DNA of 64,000 bases, from contig CAVQMC010000025.1 in NCBI GenBank assembly GCA_963713505.1, forward strand, positions 186,001 to 250,000, written 5' to 3'. Made by a program: the position numbers and the translations under genes. Positions 1-9,381 of this stretch are shown one piece after another (position 1 is the first letter of the stretch; every line of letters begins with the position of its first letter). The notes under the pieces are model-generated. The model saw only the letters and a list, made by a program, of their open reading frames with translations, had not been told where the DNA came from and ran no database searches. This DNA is from CAVQMC01 sp963713505. Its GTDB lineage: Bacteria > Bacteroidota > Ignavibacteria > Ignavibacteriales > Ignavibacteriaceae.

Positions 1-452
1 TGCAGAATTTAAGTTTATTTGATGTTCTGGTAGGACAGTTTGTATCGGAAGCAAAAAATCCGGATGATGCAGATTTTAGAGATTTCGATTCTTTATCGGA
101 AGATCAAAAATTAAGATATAGTATAATAGAAAATTTAAGATTGGTTTTAGCTACACGGCAAGGTTCTGTGCTGCATTTACCAGATTTCGGAATGCCGGAT
201 ATTCTGCAGTTATATTTTGATTCCGGTAATTCCATTGAACCAATAAAAAAGGTTATTAGAGATGTAATTCTAAAATACGAACCTAGAATAGGTGAAGTTC
301 AAATTCAAAGTTCGGACTTTGATCAGGAAAACATGAGGATTTCATTAAAAATTATTGCAATGATTAAAGACAATCCGAATAAAGAAATTTTACTTACGGA
401 ATTTTCAACAACCGGCTGGACAAAAGTAGTTTATGAAAAGGATGCCAAATGA
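1..452 (+). CDS. tssE: TssE, T6SS baseplate gp25-like protein (5' end outside window)
   Basis: This is the C-terminal ~150 residues of TssE, the gp25/GpW-like baseplate wedge protein on which the contractile sheath is nucleated. The reading frame is open from base 3, so the true start lies upstream. The TTG at 141 is an internal leucine codon, not a start. Family hallmarks are the SLFDVLVGQF segment near the visible start, RYSIIENLRLVLATRQGS, and PDFGMPD. The stop overlaps the tssF ATG by 4 bases (ATGA at 449-452), which implies translational coupling. The gene order E-F-G-H(ClpV)-VgrG is that of a standard T6SS cluster. tssB, tssC, hcp and the membrane-complex genes are not in view. This gene is intact, unlike its neighbour. 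Confidence 0.9.
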   Translation, partial: QNLSLFDVLVGQFVSEAKNPDDADFRDFDSLSEDQKLRYSIIENLRLVLATRQGSVLHLPDFGMPDILQLYFDSGNSIEPIKKVIRDVILKYEPRIGEVQIQSSDFDQENMRISLKIIAMIKDNPNKEILLTEFSTTGWTKVVYEKDAK

Positions 453-2306
453 GTATTGATAAATATTTTGAAAGAGAATATAATTTTCTACAGGTATCCG
501 GAGAAGAATTCAGCAAAAAACATCCTACTTTAGGTTCACGTCTTCATTTAAGTGAAAGAGAACGAAAGATCCTTTTGTAGAAAGATTGTTTGAAGGTTTT
601 TCATTTTTAGCCGGAAGAATTCATGAAAGGCTTGACGATGAATTCCCTGAAATTGCCGGTGGAATTTTAGAAATTCTATTCCCCCATTTATTAAAACCTT
701 TTCCGTCTTGTTCAATATTGCAGGCAAAACACAAAGCCGGTGCAATTACAAATCCAATTTTAATAAATAAGGGAAGCGAAGTTCAAACACAAACCGGAAA
801 ATATAAAGTTAAATATAAAGTTTATGCCGGACCAAGAGAGAAAAGCAGAATAACTGAAAAAGAAGAATCAGCCGAATTTATTTTCAGAACAACCCAGGAT
901 CTTTTAGTAAGACCGATGAAAATATCCAAAGTAAATGTAGTTGAAACTCCTCAGGGAAATTCATCTTTAATTTTAACTATTCAGCCTGATAGAAATATAA
1001 ATTATGAAACACTTGATTTGAAAAGATTTCAATTTTATTTACACGGTTCTTCAACAATTAAATATAATCTACTTCTTTATCTAACCAGATATGTTTCATC
1101 TGTTTCTGTTAGAGAAATATTAATGACAAAGAACCTTATCAAAAAATTGACGGCTATAAAATTGGTATTCCGGAATTATCTAAACAGATAATTGATGAAG
1201 GTGAAATAGATAATTCCATACTTCCTTTTTCCAAAACTACATTTTCCGGTTATAGAATATTGCACGAATATTTTGCTTTCCCGGAAAAATTCTTCTTTGT
1301 TGATATAATCGGTCTGGAGTAAATTTAAAGCTTCAGGTGAGCCTTATCCCTTTGAATTAAAAATAGATTTCAATAAAAAAATAGTAAGGGAAAAACAGCC
1401 GGGTTTAAATAACATTTTACTGCACTGTTCTCCTATTGTAAATTTATTTCCGAGATCAACTGAAGAAGTGATTGTAAACCAAAGAATGCCTGAATATTAT
1501 GTGGTTCCGGATTTGGATAGAAGAAAAAGCAGGGAAATTTATTCCATAAATAAAATCAGCGGAATAAGTGAAAACAAAATTGAACAATATAAATACATTC
1601 CAATCACTTCGCACGATATTTTAGAAACTAGCGATCCCGAATATAATTATAAAAGATTTTTTTCTGTCTTCAGACGAATACAGTCTAATGATATGAATGA
1701 TACTTTTATCAGATTATTCGGCCCGAGTATGGAGTATGAAGAATTTCCAAAAGAAACGCTTAGTTTTGAAGCAACTTTATCAAACGGATTTTTACCTTCT
1801 GCTTATCTTGAAGTCGGATCGATAAAAGAACCGCTTGATTTTCCGGCTGGAATAGAAATATCAAATATTACCGTTCCCAATGAAGTATTGGAAAGTCCGG
1901 ACAGACAAAATTATTTATGGTCTTTAATTTCTCATCTCACAGTTAGTTACACTTCATTGGCAGATGCAGATGCTTTAAAAAGTATTTTAAATTTATATAA
2001 TTGGACCAAAGCACATAACCATCCTAATAAAAAAAGAATTGAAGGAATAAAAAAGATTCACAATCCTGAATTAATTATAAGTTTAAAAATCAAAGCGTAA
2101 TTAGAGGAATTGAATTCCATATTGAAGTTGACCCGAAGGAATATGAACAGGGCGAAGGTGATATAAATTTAATGGGATTAGTTTTAAATCATTTCCTTTC
2201 TCAATATGTCACACTTAATTCATTTGTATTTCTTAAGATAACAGAAATTGGAACAGGCAAAGAATATACATGGGAACCACTGATAGGCGAAATACTTCCG
2301 GTATAA
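449..2306 (+). pseudogene. tssF: TssF, T6SS baseplate protein, broken by four frameshifts
   Basis: TssF forms the baseplate wedge with TssG. The product starts MSIDKYFEREYNFL, and GFSFLAGRIHERLDDEFPE plus the RGIEFHIEVD C-terminal segment are typical of the family. The gene needs four frame changes to be read through: about 566 (one base missing in an A run), 1121 (one missing), 1320 (one extra, or two missing) and 2088 (one missing in a T/A run). Between breaks the protein reads as a normal ~615-residue TssF with no internal gap. The end at 2306 overlaps tssG by 37 bases. The breaks lie mostly in short homopolymers and no obvious missense decay is visible. Sequencing error is therefore more likely than true inactivation, but as written no full-length protein is made. 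Confidence 0.85.
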
Positions 2307-3289
2307 AAGAAGATCTTTTAAAGAACGGTGCTTCTTATAATGTTTGGCAGGCTGTTTGGCTTGGTGAAAACATTACAAAAAAAGAACATCCCGAAAGAAA
2401 AGATTTTGATTTTGATCAGGCAGGATTAAGATTCCGGCCGTTTGAAAAATATGAATATCCTCCGACAGACATTAAAGAAATTATTTCTGAAAATGATGAA
2501 GCTGTTTATATTCTTACTTTTATGGGTTTATATGGAGTTAATTCGCCTCTGCCGCGCGGTTATCACGAACCGGTTGCAATGCAGCAGAGAGTTTTAGGTA
2601 AAGGTGAAGTTCCGCTGCAGAATTTTTTAGATATTTTCAATAACAGATTCTATTGGCTTTATTATCAGTCGTGGAAAAAATACAGATTTTATCTGTATTT
2701 AAATAATGATAACAAAAACAAAATTTTTTCTAGAATAAATTCTTTTATCGGGAGAGGGCTGTCTAATCAATCTTCGGATTCTTATTTATCTGATTTTACT
2801 TTGTTAAAATTTTCCGGAATATTAAGTCAAAGGGTAAGAAACAAGACCGGATTAAATATTCTTCTTAATCATATCTTTCCAAAATTTCCTTTAAAAGTAA
2901 AGGAGTTTGTTCCAAAGTGGGTTGAATTATCGGATGCACCGGCAGTTGGAAGCAGCGAAAACAAATTAGGCATAAGCACGTTTGCCGGAAAATTTGCTTT
3001 AGATTATATGAGTAGAATATGCATAGAAATTGGTCCTTTGAGCTTTGAGGAATATTTGGAGTTTCTGCCTGGCACTAACCAATCGAAAAAAATTACCGAA
3101 TTATTAAAATTATATTTAAATGACGGATTGGAATTTGATCTAAAATTCAAAATTAATTCCGATTCTATTGTTTCAGTTTCCTGGAATGATGATAGATTAA
3201 AATTAGGTTCTACTTTATGGCTGGGAAAGCCTAAAATGGAATTGATGGAAGTCTATATTCATTACGAAGAAATTGTAAACATTAATTAA
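2270..3289 (+). CDS. tssG: TssG, T6SS baseplate protein
   Basis: The product has 339 residues, the usual TssG length, and pairs with TssF in the baseplate wedge. Family features are GLRFRPFEKYEYPP near residue 53, FMGLYGVNSPLP near 85, and FLDIFNNRFYWLYYQSWKKY near 122. This is the only baseplate gene fully inside the window that is uninterrupted. It lies between the heavily frameshifted tssF and clpV. The ATG at 2270 overlaps the tssF 3' end by 37 bases. An N-terminal Asn/Lys-rich stretch precedes the conserved part. A 71-base gap separates it from clpV. Confidence 0.9.
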   Translation: MGTTDRRNTSGIKEDLLKNGASYNVWQAVWLGENITKKEHPERKDFDFDQAGLRFRPFEKYEYPPTDIKEIISENDEAVYILTFMGLYGVNSPLPRGYHEPVAMQQRVLGKGEVPLQNFLDIFNNRFYWLYYQSWKKYRFYLYLNNDNKNKIFSRINSFIGRGLSNQSSDSYLSDFTLLKFSGILSQRVRNKTGLNILLNHIFPKFPLKVKEFVPKWVELSDAPAVGSSENKLGISTFAGKFALDYMSRICIEIGPLSFEEYLEFLPGTNQSKKITELLKLYLNDGLEFDLKFKINSDSIVSVSWNDDRLKLGSTLWLGKPKMELMEVYIHYEEIVNIN

Positions 3290-3360
3290 ATAAAAATTTA
3301 ATCTTATCATTTAATCAAACCTTCCGATTAATCAATTATAGAAAATTTTAGGAGATCAAT

Positions 3361-5979
3361 ATGCAAAGTAAACATTTTAAAATCTCTACTGTTAAAGCTA
3401 AACAATTATCTAGTTAGAAGTTTGGATACTGCAACCGGTTTAGGAATAAAACACAGTCATTATGAAATTACCTTTGATCATTTATTAATATCTATGCTTG
3501 AAGATGGCCAGGGAGATATACCGTTAATTTTGAAACACTTTGCGATTGATTCCGGAGATGTACAATCAATATTAAATAAAAATTTAAATGAACTGGAAAC
3601 TGGTAATTCCGGTAAACCAAAATTATCTCCATTATTAACGGAATTGTTGGAAGATTCATGGATAACTAGTTCCGTTCATCATCATGAAATCAAAATTAGA
3701 TCAGGTGCGCTGTTTGAGGTTTTTGTTTCATCTGAACAGGTGATAAGCTCCAACTTAATGGATACCTTATCGAATATTAAACTGGAAGAATCGAGATCGG
3801 AATTTTATAATATTGTTAAAGGTTCGGTAGAAGATGCTTCGGTTTCTTCAGAAATTATTTCACAGGAAGAGCAAGAGAACTGCCGCCTGATGCAACTGTT
3901 CTGGATTTATATACTGCAAACTTAACTGCTCAAGCAAAAGATGGAAAGATTGATCCAATTCTTGGAAGAGATGAAGAAATAATTCAAATGATAGAAGTTT
4001 TATGCAGAAGGAAAAAATCAAATCCAATTTTATAGGTGAACATGGTGTTGGTAAAACTGCTTTGGTGGAAGGTCTTGCCATAAAAATTGCAGCTGATGAA
4101 GTCCCGGATATTTTAATAAATAATCAGATTTATGCATTAGATTAGGTTCGCTTCAAGCTGGAACTAAAATGCGGGGTGAGTTTGAAAAAAGACTAAAAGC
4201 TGTTATAAATGAAATAACAAATTCTGCACAACCTTCAATTCTTTTTATAGACGAAGCACATACATTAATAGGTGCCGGCGGGTCGGAAGGTGGAGGTGAT
4301 GCTGCTAATCTTCTAAAAAACCTGCATTAGCGGAGGGACGTTAGAAGCAATTGCTGCAACAACTTATCTGGAATACAATAAATATTTTGCTAAGGATGCT
4401 GCACTTGAAAGAAGATTTCAGCCTATTCATGTCGGTGAACCGGAAGATGATAAAGCGATATTTTAATGTTACGAGGAATCAAAGATAAATACGAAGCATA
4501 TCATGGAATTCATATAACCGATGAAGCTCTTGAACTGCAGTTAAATTATCAAGAAGATATATTGCTGGCAGGAGCTTCCCGACAAAGCGGTGGACCTTTT
4601 AGATACTGCTGCAACCAGAGTTAAGATGTCGCTTACCAGCAAACCGGCAAAATTAGAACTTCTTATTCATAAAATGAAATCCCTTGATATCGCTATTATT
4701 GCTCAACAGAAAGATTCTGATATGGATCTAAAAATTGATCAGGAAATATTGGATAATTTAAAATCAAGTAAAACAGAAATTAGGGAAGAAATAAAAGTAA
4801 ATGAAGAAAAATGGAAAAAAGAAAGCGAACTTACAAGGAACTTAATGGATTTAAGGATGAAAAAATTTTCCGAGAACGGAAAAGAAAAAAATGATCCTGA
4901 AATCAAAAAAGAAATTGAAAAAGTAAAAAAAGAAATTGGTAAAATTCAGGACGGCAATCCGCAGGTTTATGCTGAAGTAACTGCAAATACTATTGCGGAA
5001 GTTATAGAAGCTTGACCTGGAATTAAAGTTGGAAATATGACTCACGATGAAATGTCAACTTTATTACTTCTTGAGGATGAAATTAAAGAAAAGAGTCGTA
5101 GGACAGGATCATGCAATTAAACAAATTGCCGATGCAATTAGAGGTGCAAAAGTAGGAATTAAAAAGGAAGAAGGTCCGATTGGAGTTTTCTTGCTTGTTG
5201 GAACCAGCGGTGTTGGAAAGACAGAACTTTCAAGAGCAGTTGCGGAAGTTTTATTTGGTGATGAAAGATTTATGATAACGTTAAATATGACTGAATATCA
5301 AAATGAATATAATACTTCTAGATTAATTGGGGCAGACCCAGGGTTAGTAGGTTATGGAAAAGGCGGGGCATTGATCAGCCTGTAGAAGAAGGCCGTTTAG
5401 TGTTGTTTTACTAGATGAAATTGAAAAAGCTAACCCTTCAGTAATCGAGTACTTTTTTATGCAGATATTTGATAGAGGAATGTTGCAGGATGCTGACAGC
5501 AGAAATATTGACTTTTCAAATACAATTATTTTTATGACTTCTAATTTAGCCTCTGACGTTTTATTTCAAAAGTATACTGAAGGAATGAATTCTCCCGATG
5601 ATCTTTTAGAAGAATTGCGCCCATATTTAAATGATTATTTTCGACCTGAATTTCTTGGAAGAATAAAACCAATTGTGTTCCTGCCGTTCCGTCCTGAAGT
5701 AATGAAACCTATTGTAAAACTAAACTTGGAAAAATCAAAAAGAGATTGTTGGATAATCAAAATTTAGAAGTAGAATTTAATAAAACTGTAATTGATGATA
5801 TTGTTTCAATGTGTACAAGAGCCGAAACCGGCGCAAGAAATGTTGATGCAATTGTTGACAGAAAACTTGCTCCGGAAATTTCCGCCCAGCTTTTAGGACT
5901 TTTAGCTGAAGGGAAAAGTGCTGTAAAATTAACGGTATCCAGAAGCAAAGATGGAGCATTTAAATATAAATTTTCTTAA
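3361..5979 (+). pseudogene. clpV: TssH/ClpV, T6SS AAA+ sheath-disassembly ATPase, broken by about 14 indels
   Basis: ClpV unfolds contracted TssB/C sheath for recycling. The start is ATG 3361, with AGGAG about 8 bases upstream. Removing one A at 3365-3367 gives MQVNILKSLLLKLNNYL, the expected N-domain. Recognisable parts are GEHGVGKTALVEG (Walker A 1, ~4035), ILFIDEAHTLIGAGG (Walker B 1, ~4240), the middle-domain coiled coil (4660-4990), LLVGTSGVGKTELSRA (Walker A 2, ~5191), VVLLDEIEKANP (Walker B 2, ~5402), and FRPEFLGRI in the C-terminal D2. Frame changes occur near 3366, 3879, 4031, 4141, 4317, 4334, 4461, 4536, 4579, 5081, 5371, 5392 and 5745. A stop at 5013 sits where the family has AWTG, which two compensating indels could explain. 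All ATPase motifs survive. Most changes are single-base deletions, many in homopolymers. Confidence 0.88.
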
Positions 5980-6085
5980 TCAGTCTTTATACCAATCATT
6001 TTAGATCTGCAAAATTTAAGCATTTCAATAAAGAGATTTCTATCCTTAAAGTTTTGGATGATTAATTCTATAAAAGAGGGTTTAA

Positions 6086-8221
6086 ATGGCAAAGGTAAAA
6101 TATAATAAACCATATTACGAGATTAAATTTTCAAGCTTACAGAAAGAAGGAATTCGTGTTTTATCTTTTGAAGGAGAAGAAAGAATATCGGGATTATTTC
6201 AATATCGTATTGAATTAATTTCCGATGACCCAGAACTTGATTCATCATCAATCTTAAATAAACAAGCTACTTTTATATTAAATAGGGGAGACGAAGATCC
6301 ACTTAAAATTCATGGCATAATTTCTAATTTTGAGCAATATGGTATGAGTTCTGATTATGTTTTTTATCGAATTGTGTTAGTTCCGCAAATTTGGCGTTTA
6401 AACCTTGTCTTTCAAAATGAAGTTTATCAAAATATGGATATCTCCGATGTTATTGATAAAGTAATGAAGGACAGCGGATTCCAAATGAGTGATTATAAAA
6501 TTGATTTAAAAAGCAAATACCCGAAGTTTGAATATATAGTTCAATATAAAGAGACAAGTTTTAACTTTTTGAACAGAAGATTAGAGCACTTTGGAATTTA
6601 TTATTATTTCGATCAAAGCGGTGATAAAGATGTTGTGGTATTCACGGATTCGAATAAGCAATTGCCAAAGATAAATTCAGATGATAAAATAGAATATAAT
6701 GAAAACAGAGATCCGTTTGGTGAAAAAGAATCAATAACTGAAATTTACTGCCGAGAAAAAGTAGTCACTGGAAAAGTTCAGCTAAAAGATTATAATTATA
6801 TGTATCCTGAAAAACAATTAATGGCTGAAAGCCAGATTGATAATAATCTGCCGGGACTATATTATGATTTTGGAGATAATGTTGAAAATGAAAAAGATGC
6901 CAAAGAATTGGCAAAAATTAGAAACCAAGAATTTTTATGTGAACGAAAGATTTTTTACGGAAAAAGCGACAGCAGACTTTTAAAGCCGGGATATTGTTTT
7001 GAATTAAAAGAACATTATCGGAAAGATTGGAATTCGAAATATATAGTGACAAAATGTTTTTCAAGAGGTACGCAGGAAGCATTATTTGCTTTTTTCCCAA
7101 GTTCAAAAAAAATAATACCGACTTTTCAAGTTAATTTTGAAACTATTCCGTTTGAAATAGAATTTCGTCCTAAGAGAATTACACCCGTTCCAAAAATTAA
7201 TGGAATAATGAGTGCCAAACTCGAATCAGGTTCTGGTGACGAATATGCTTTTCTTGATGATCAAGGAAGATATAGATTTAAAGCTCTTTTTGATATTAGC
7301 GATAAAACAAACGGCGAAGCTTCATTGCCGATTAGAATGGCACAAAGTTATTCCGGTTCCGGTTATGGAATGCATTTTCCAAGTCATGCAGGCAGTGAAT
7401 TGTTGTGGGCCTGTGTTGACGGCAATGTTGATAGACCTGTCGGTATCGGTACCGCACCAAATCCTTCCCAAGCAACACCGGTAGCATCATCAAACAAAAC
7501 ACAAAATATAATTAGAACGGCTTCGGGTAATGAATTTATTTTAGATGATAAATCTAAAGAATCCCAAATTATATTAACTACTCCTGATGCAAATAAAATT
7601 TTATTTGATGATAAAGATGATAAGATTGAAATTACATCTAAAGATAAACACAAAGTTTTGATGGATGATAAAAATCAAAATATAACTATTAAAACTAAAG
7701 AAGGCCATACAATACTGCTTGACGATAAAAACACTAAAATTGAAATTACAAGCAAGAAAGGTCATTTCTTCTTAATTGACGATAAGGAAGGTTCGGAGAA
7801 ACTCCAGATGTCTGACAAACCGAAAAAAAACAATTTTATAATTGACATAAAGAATAATAAACTAGTCATTGAAACCAAAGAAGGCGGAATTGATATGCTT
7901 GCTCCGAAAGGAGAAATAAATATAAAATCTAAAGCTATAAATATAGAATCACAGGGTGATACTTCGATAGGTGCTGCAAATATTAAATCTGATGCTAAAA
8001 GCGATTTTAAAGTTAAAGCGAATAATATCGAACAAAATGCAAATATGAATTTAAAACAAAAAGGTATGAATATCACTACCGAGGCCTCAGCAGAAAATAC
8101 ATTGAAAGGAACAAATGTAACGGCTCAAGCAAGTGTCAATATGCAGGTAAAAGGTGCATTAATAACCGTACAATCGAGCGGACCAAACACAATAAAAGGT
8201 ACGCCGGTTATGATTAATTAA
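6086..8221 (+). CDS. vgrG: VgrG, T6SS spike protein
   Basis: The product has 711 residues and forms the trimeric spike (gp27-gp5 fold) at the tip of the Hcp tube. Residues ~10-370 are the gp27-like base, with FEGEERISGLFQYRIEL, an HGIISNFEQYG segment and FLNRRLEHFGIYYYF. Residues ~375-480 are the gp5 OB-fold, including a PIRMAQSYSG-GMHFPSHAGSELL segment. From ~490 a repetitive beta-helix follows, with units of the form (L/I)LDDK...ITSK, then polar N/K/A-rich repeats. The gene is uninterrupted, 106 bases after clpV. GAGGG-type spacing precedes the ATG. The next gene, 22 bases on, encodes the PAAR tip. No C-terminal effector domain is visible, so cargo is probably carried by neighbours. Confidence 0.95.
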   Translation: MAKVKYNKPYYEIKFSSLQKEGIRVLSFEGEERISGLFQYRIELISDDPELDSSSILNKQATFILNRGDEDPLKIHGIISNFEQYGMSSDYVFYRIVLVPQIWRLNLVFQNEVYQNMDISDVIDKVMKDSGFQMSDYKIDLKSKYPKFEYIVQYKETSFNFLNRRLEHFGIYYYFDQSGDKDVVVFTDSNKQLPKINSDDKIEYNENRDPFGEKESITEIYCREKVVTGKVQLKDYNYMYPEKQLMAESQIDNNLPGLYYDFGDNVENEKDAKELAKIRNQEFLCERKIFYGKSDSRLLKPGYCFELKEHYRKDWNSKYIVTKCFSRGTQEALFAFFPSSKKIIPTFQVNFETIPFEIEFRPKRITPVPKINGIMSAKLESGSGDEYAFLDDQGRYRFKALFDISDKTNGEASLPIRMAQSYSGSGYGMHFPSHAGSELLWACVDGNVDRPVGIGTAPNPSQATPVASSNKTQNIIRTASGNEFILDDKSKESQIILTTPDANKILFDDKDDKIEITSKDKHKVLMDDKNQNITIKTKEGHTILLDDKNTKIEITSKKGHFFLIDDKEGSEKLQMSDKPKKNNFIIDIKNNKLVIETKEGGIDMLAPKGEINIKSKAINIESQGDTSIGAANIKSDAKSDFKVKANNIEQNANMNLKQKGMNITTEASAENTLKGTNVTAQASVNMQVKGALITVQSSGPNTIKGTPVMIN

Positions 8222-8243
8222 TTTAATATATGAAAAAGGAAAT

Positions 8244-9350
8244 ATGGGAAAACCCGCAGCAAGAATAGGAGATTCAACAGCACACGGAGGAACAATAGTA
8301 GCCGGATGTCCTACGGTTTTAATTGGAAATATGCCGGCAGCAAGAATTGGTGATATGCATGTATGTCCGATGATGACTCCCGGTACTCCGCCAATTCCTC
8401 ATGTTGGCGGACCAATCTCATTAGGAAGTCCAATGGTATTAATCGGAGGAATGCCGGCTGCGAGAATGGGAGATATGGCTGTCTGTACAGGACCTCCTGA
8501 TAGTATAATAATGGGAGCGCCAACAGTATTAATCGGCGAAGGTGGTGGAGGCGCTGGAGGCGGAGGTGGAGCCGGCTCAAGTTCTTCTGCTTCTGCAGTT
8601 GCAAGTGCCGCTACTGCACTGGCAGATAATACGGAATCTTCTACTAAAACTGAACATTGGATTGAATTTGAATTTGTTGATAAAGCGAATAATCCTGTTA
8701 GCGGTGTGCCGTATAAATTTACGGATACTGATAAAAAAGATTCTAAAAGCACAATTAAAACTGACGGAAGAATTAGAAGAGATTCATTAAATGAAGGCAG
8801 CTGCAGTGTTCAGTTGTTTAATGTAAGTAACGCAAAATGGTCAAAAGATAAAGCAAAAGTTGATGAAAAATTAAAGCTAAGTGCAGATGTTGAAGGCTTT
8901 AATGATGGCACTGAAGGTATATTTGAAATTTATTGTAAAGATATTAGAAAAGCCGATTCGGTTGTGGAAACATTAAATGCCAAGACAAAAGGGAATAAAA
9001 TTGAAGCCGAATGGAAATATGAGATTGTAGATTCAGATGAAAATGATGATAGTGATGGTAATGAACAAGATGATGATCAGGGATATTCATTCCCGCAGTT
9101 TTATTTTAAAGTAATTGTTGATTCAATTACCTCGACTTCAGGTCTGCTTAATCTAAATGACTGGATAGAAATTGAATTAAAAGATAAAAAGGGAAATCCA
9201 ATTAAGAACGAAGATTATATTTTAATCCTTCCCAATGGTGAAATAAAGAAAGGTAAACTTGATCCCAATGGATTTAAAAAAATAGACAATATTCCTCTTG
9301 GAAAATGTTCAATAAAATTTCCGAACCTTTCGGAATATGAATCCGATTAA
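8244..9350 (+). CDS. PAAR-domain tip protein fused to an Ig-like carrier domain
   Basis: The product has 368 residues. Residues 1-97 are a PAAR domain that caps VgrG. Two AARIGD motifs and one AARMGD, TAHGG, and Cys/His metal-ligand positions such as MHVCPMM are seen. Residues ~98-115 are a Gly/Ser/Ala-rich hinge. Residues ~130-368 are beta-rich and homologous by eye to the protein at 13398: KIEAEWKYE versus KIEAEWEYQ, SGLLNLNDWIEIEL versus SGLLKFKDHLEFSL, and a matching LPNGEIKKGKLD versus MPDGKSVNGKVN loop. The last part resembles a carboxypeptidase-regulatory/PEGA-like beta sandwich. There is no catalytic motif, so I infer that the C-terminal part is an adaptor that docks the following OmpA/peptidase cargo. 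An AAAGGA ribosome-binding site precedes the ATG. Confidence 0.9.
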   Translation: MGKPAARIGDSTAHGGTIVAGCPTVLIGNMPAARIGDMHVCPMMTPGTPPIPHVGGPISLGSPMVLIGGMPAARMGDMAVCTGPPDSIIMGAPTVLIGEGGGGAGGGGGAGSSSSASAVASAATALADNTESSTKTEHWIEFEFVDKANNPVSGVPYKFTDTDKKDSKSTIKTDGRIRRDSLNEGSCSVQLFNVSNAKWSKDKAKVDEKLKLSADVEGFNDGTEGIFEIYCKDIRKADSVVETLNAKTKGNKIEAEWKYEIVDSDENDDSDGNEQDDDQGYSFPQFYFKVIVDSITSTSGLLNLNDWIEIELKDKKGNPIKNEDYILILPNGEIKKGKLDPNGFKKIDNIPLGKCSIKFPNLSEYESD

Positions 9351-9381
9351 AAGTTGTTTATATAAATTATCATAAATAGAG

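Noticed and set aside
3365..5745. Programmed ribosomal frameshifting in clpV
   Set aside because: There are over a dozen sites in both directions, without slippery heptamers plus structure, and no such regulation is known for ClpV.
7384..8076. Minus-strand frames opposite vgrG repeats
   Set aside because: Shadow frames of the repetitive beta-helix coding region.
8311..8752. Long antisense frames opposite the PAAR gene
   Set aside because: They arise from the Gly-rich, compositionally biased PAAR/hinge coding sequence; no start context or family match.
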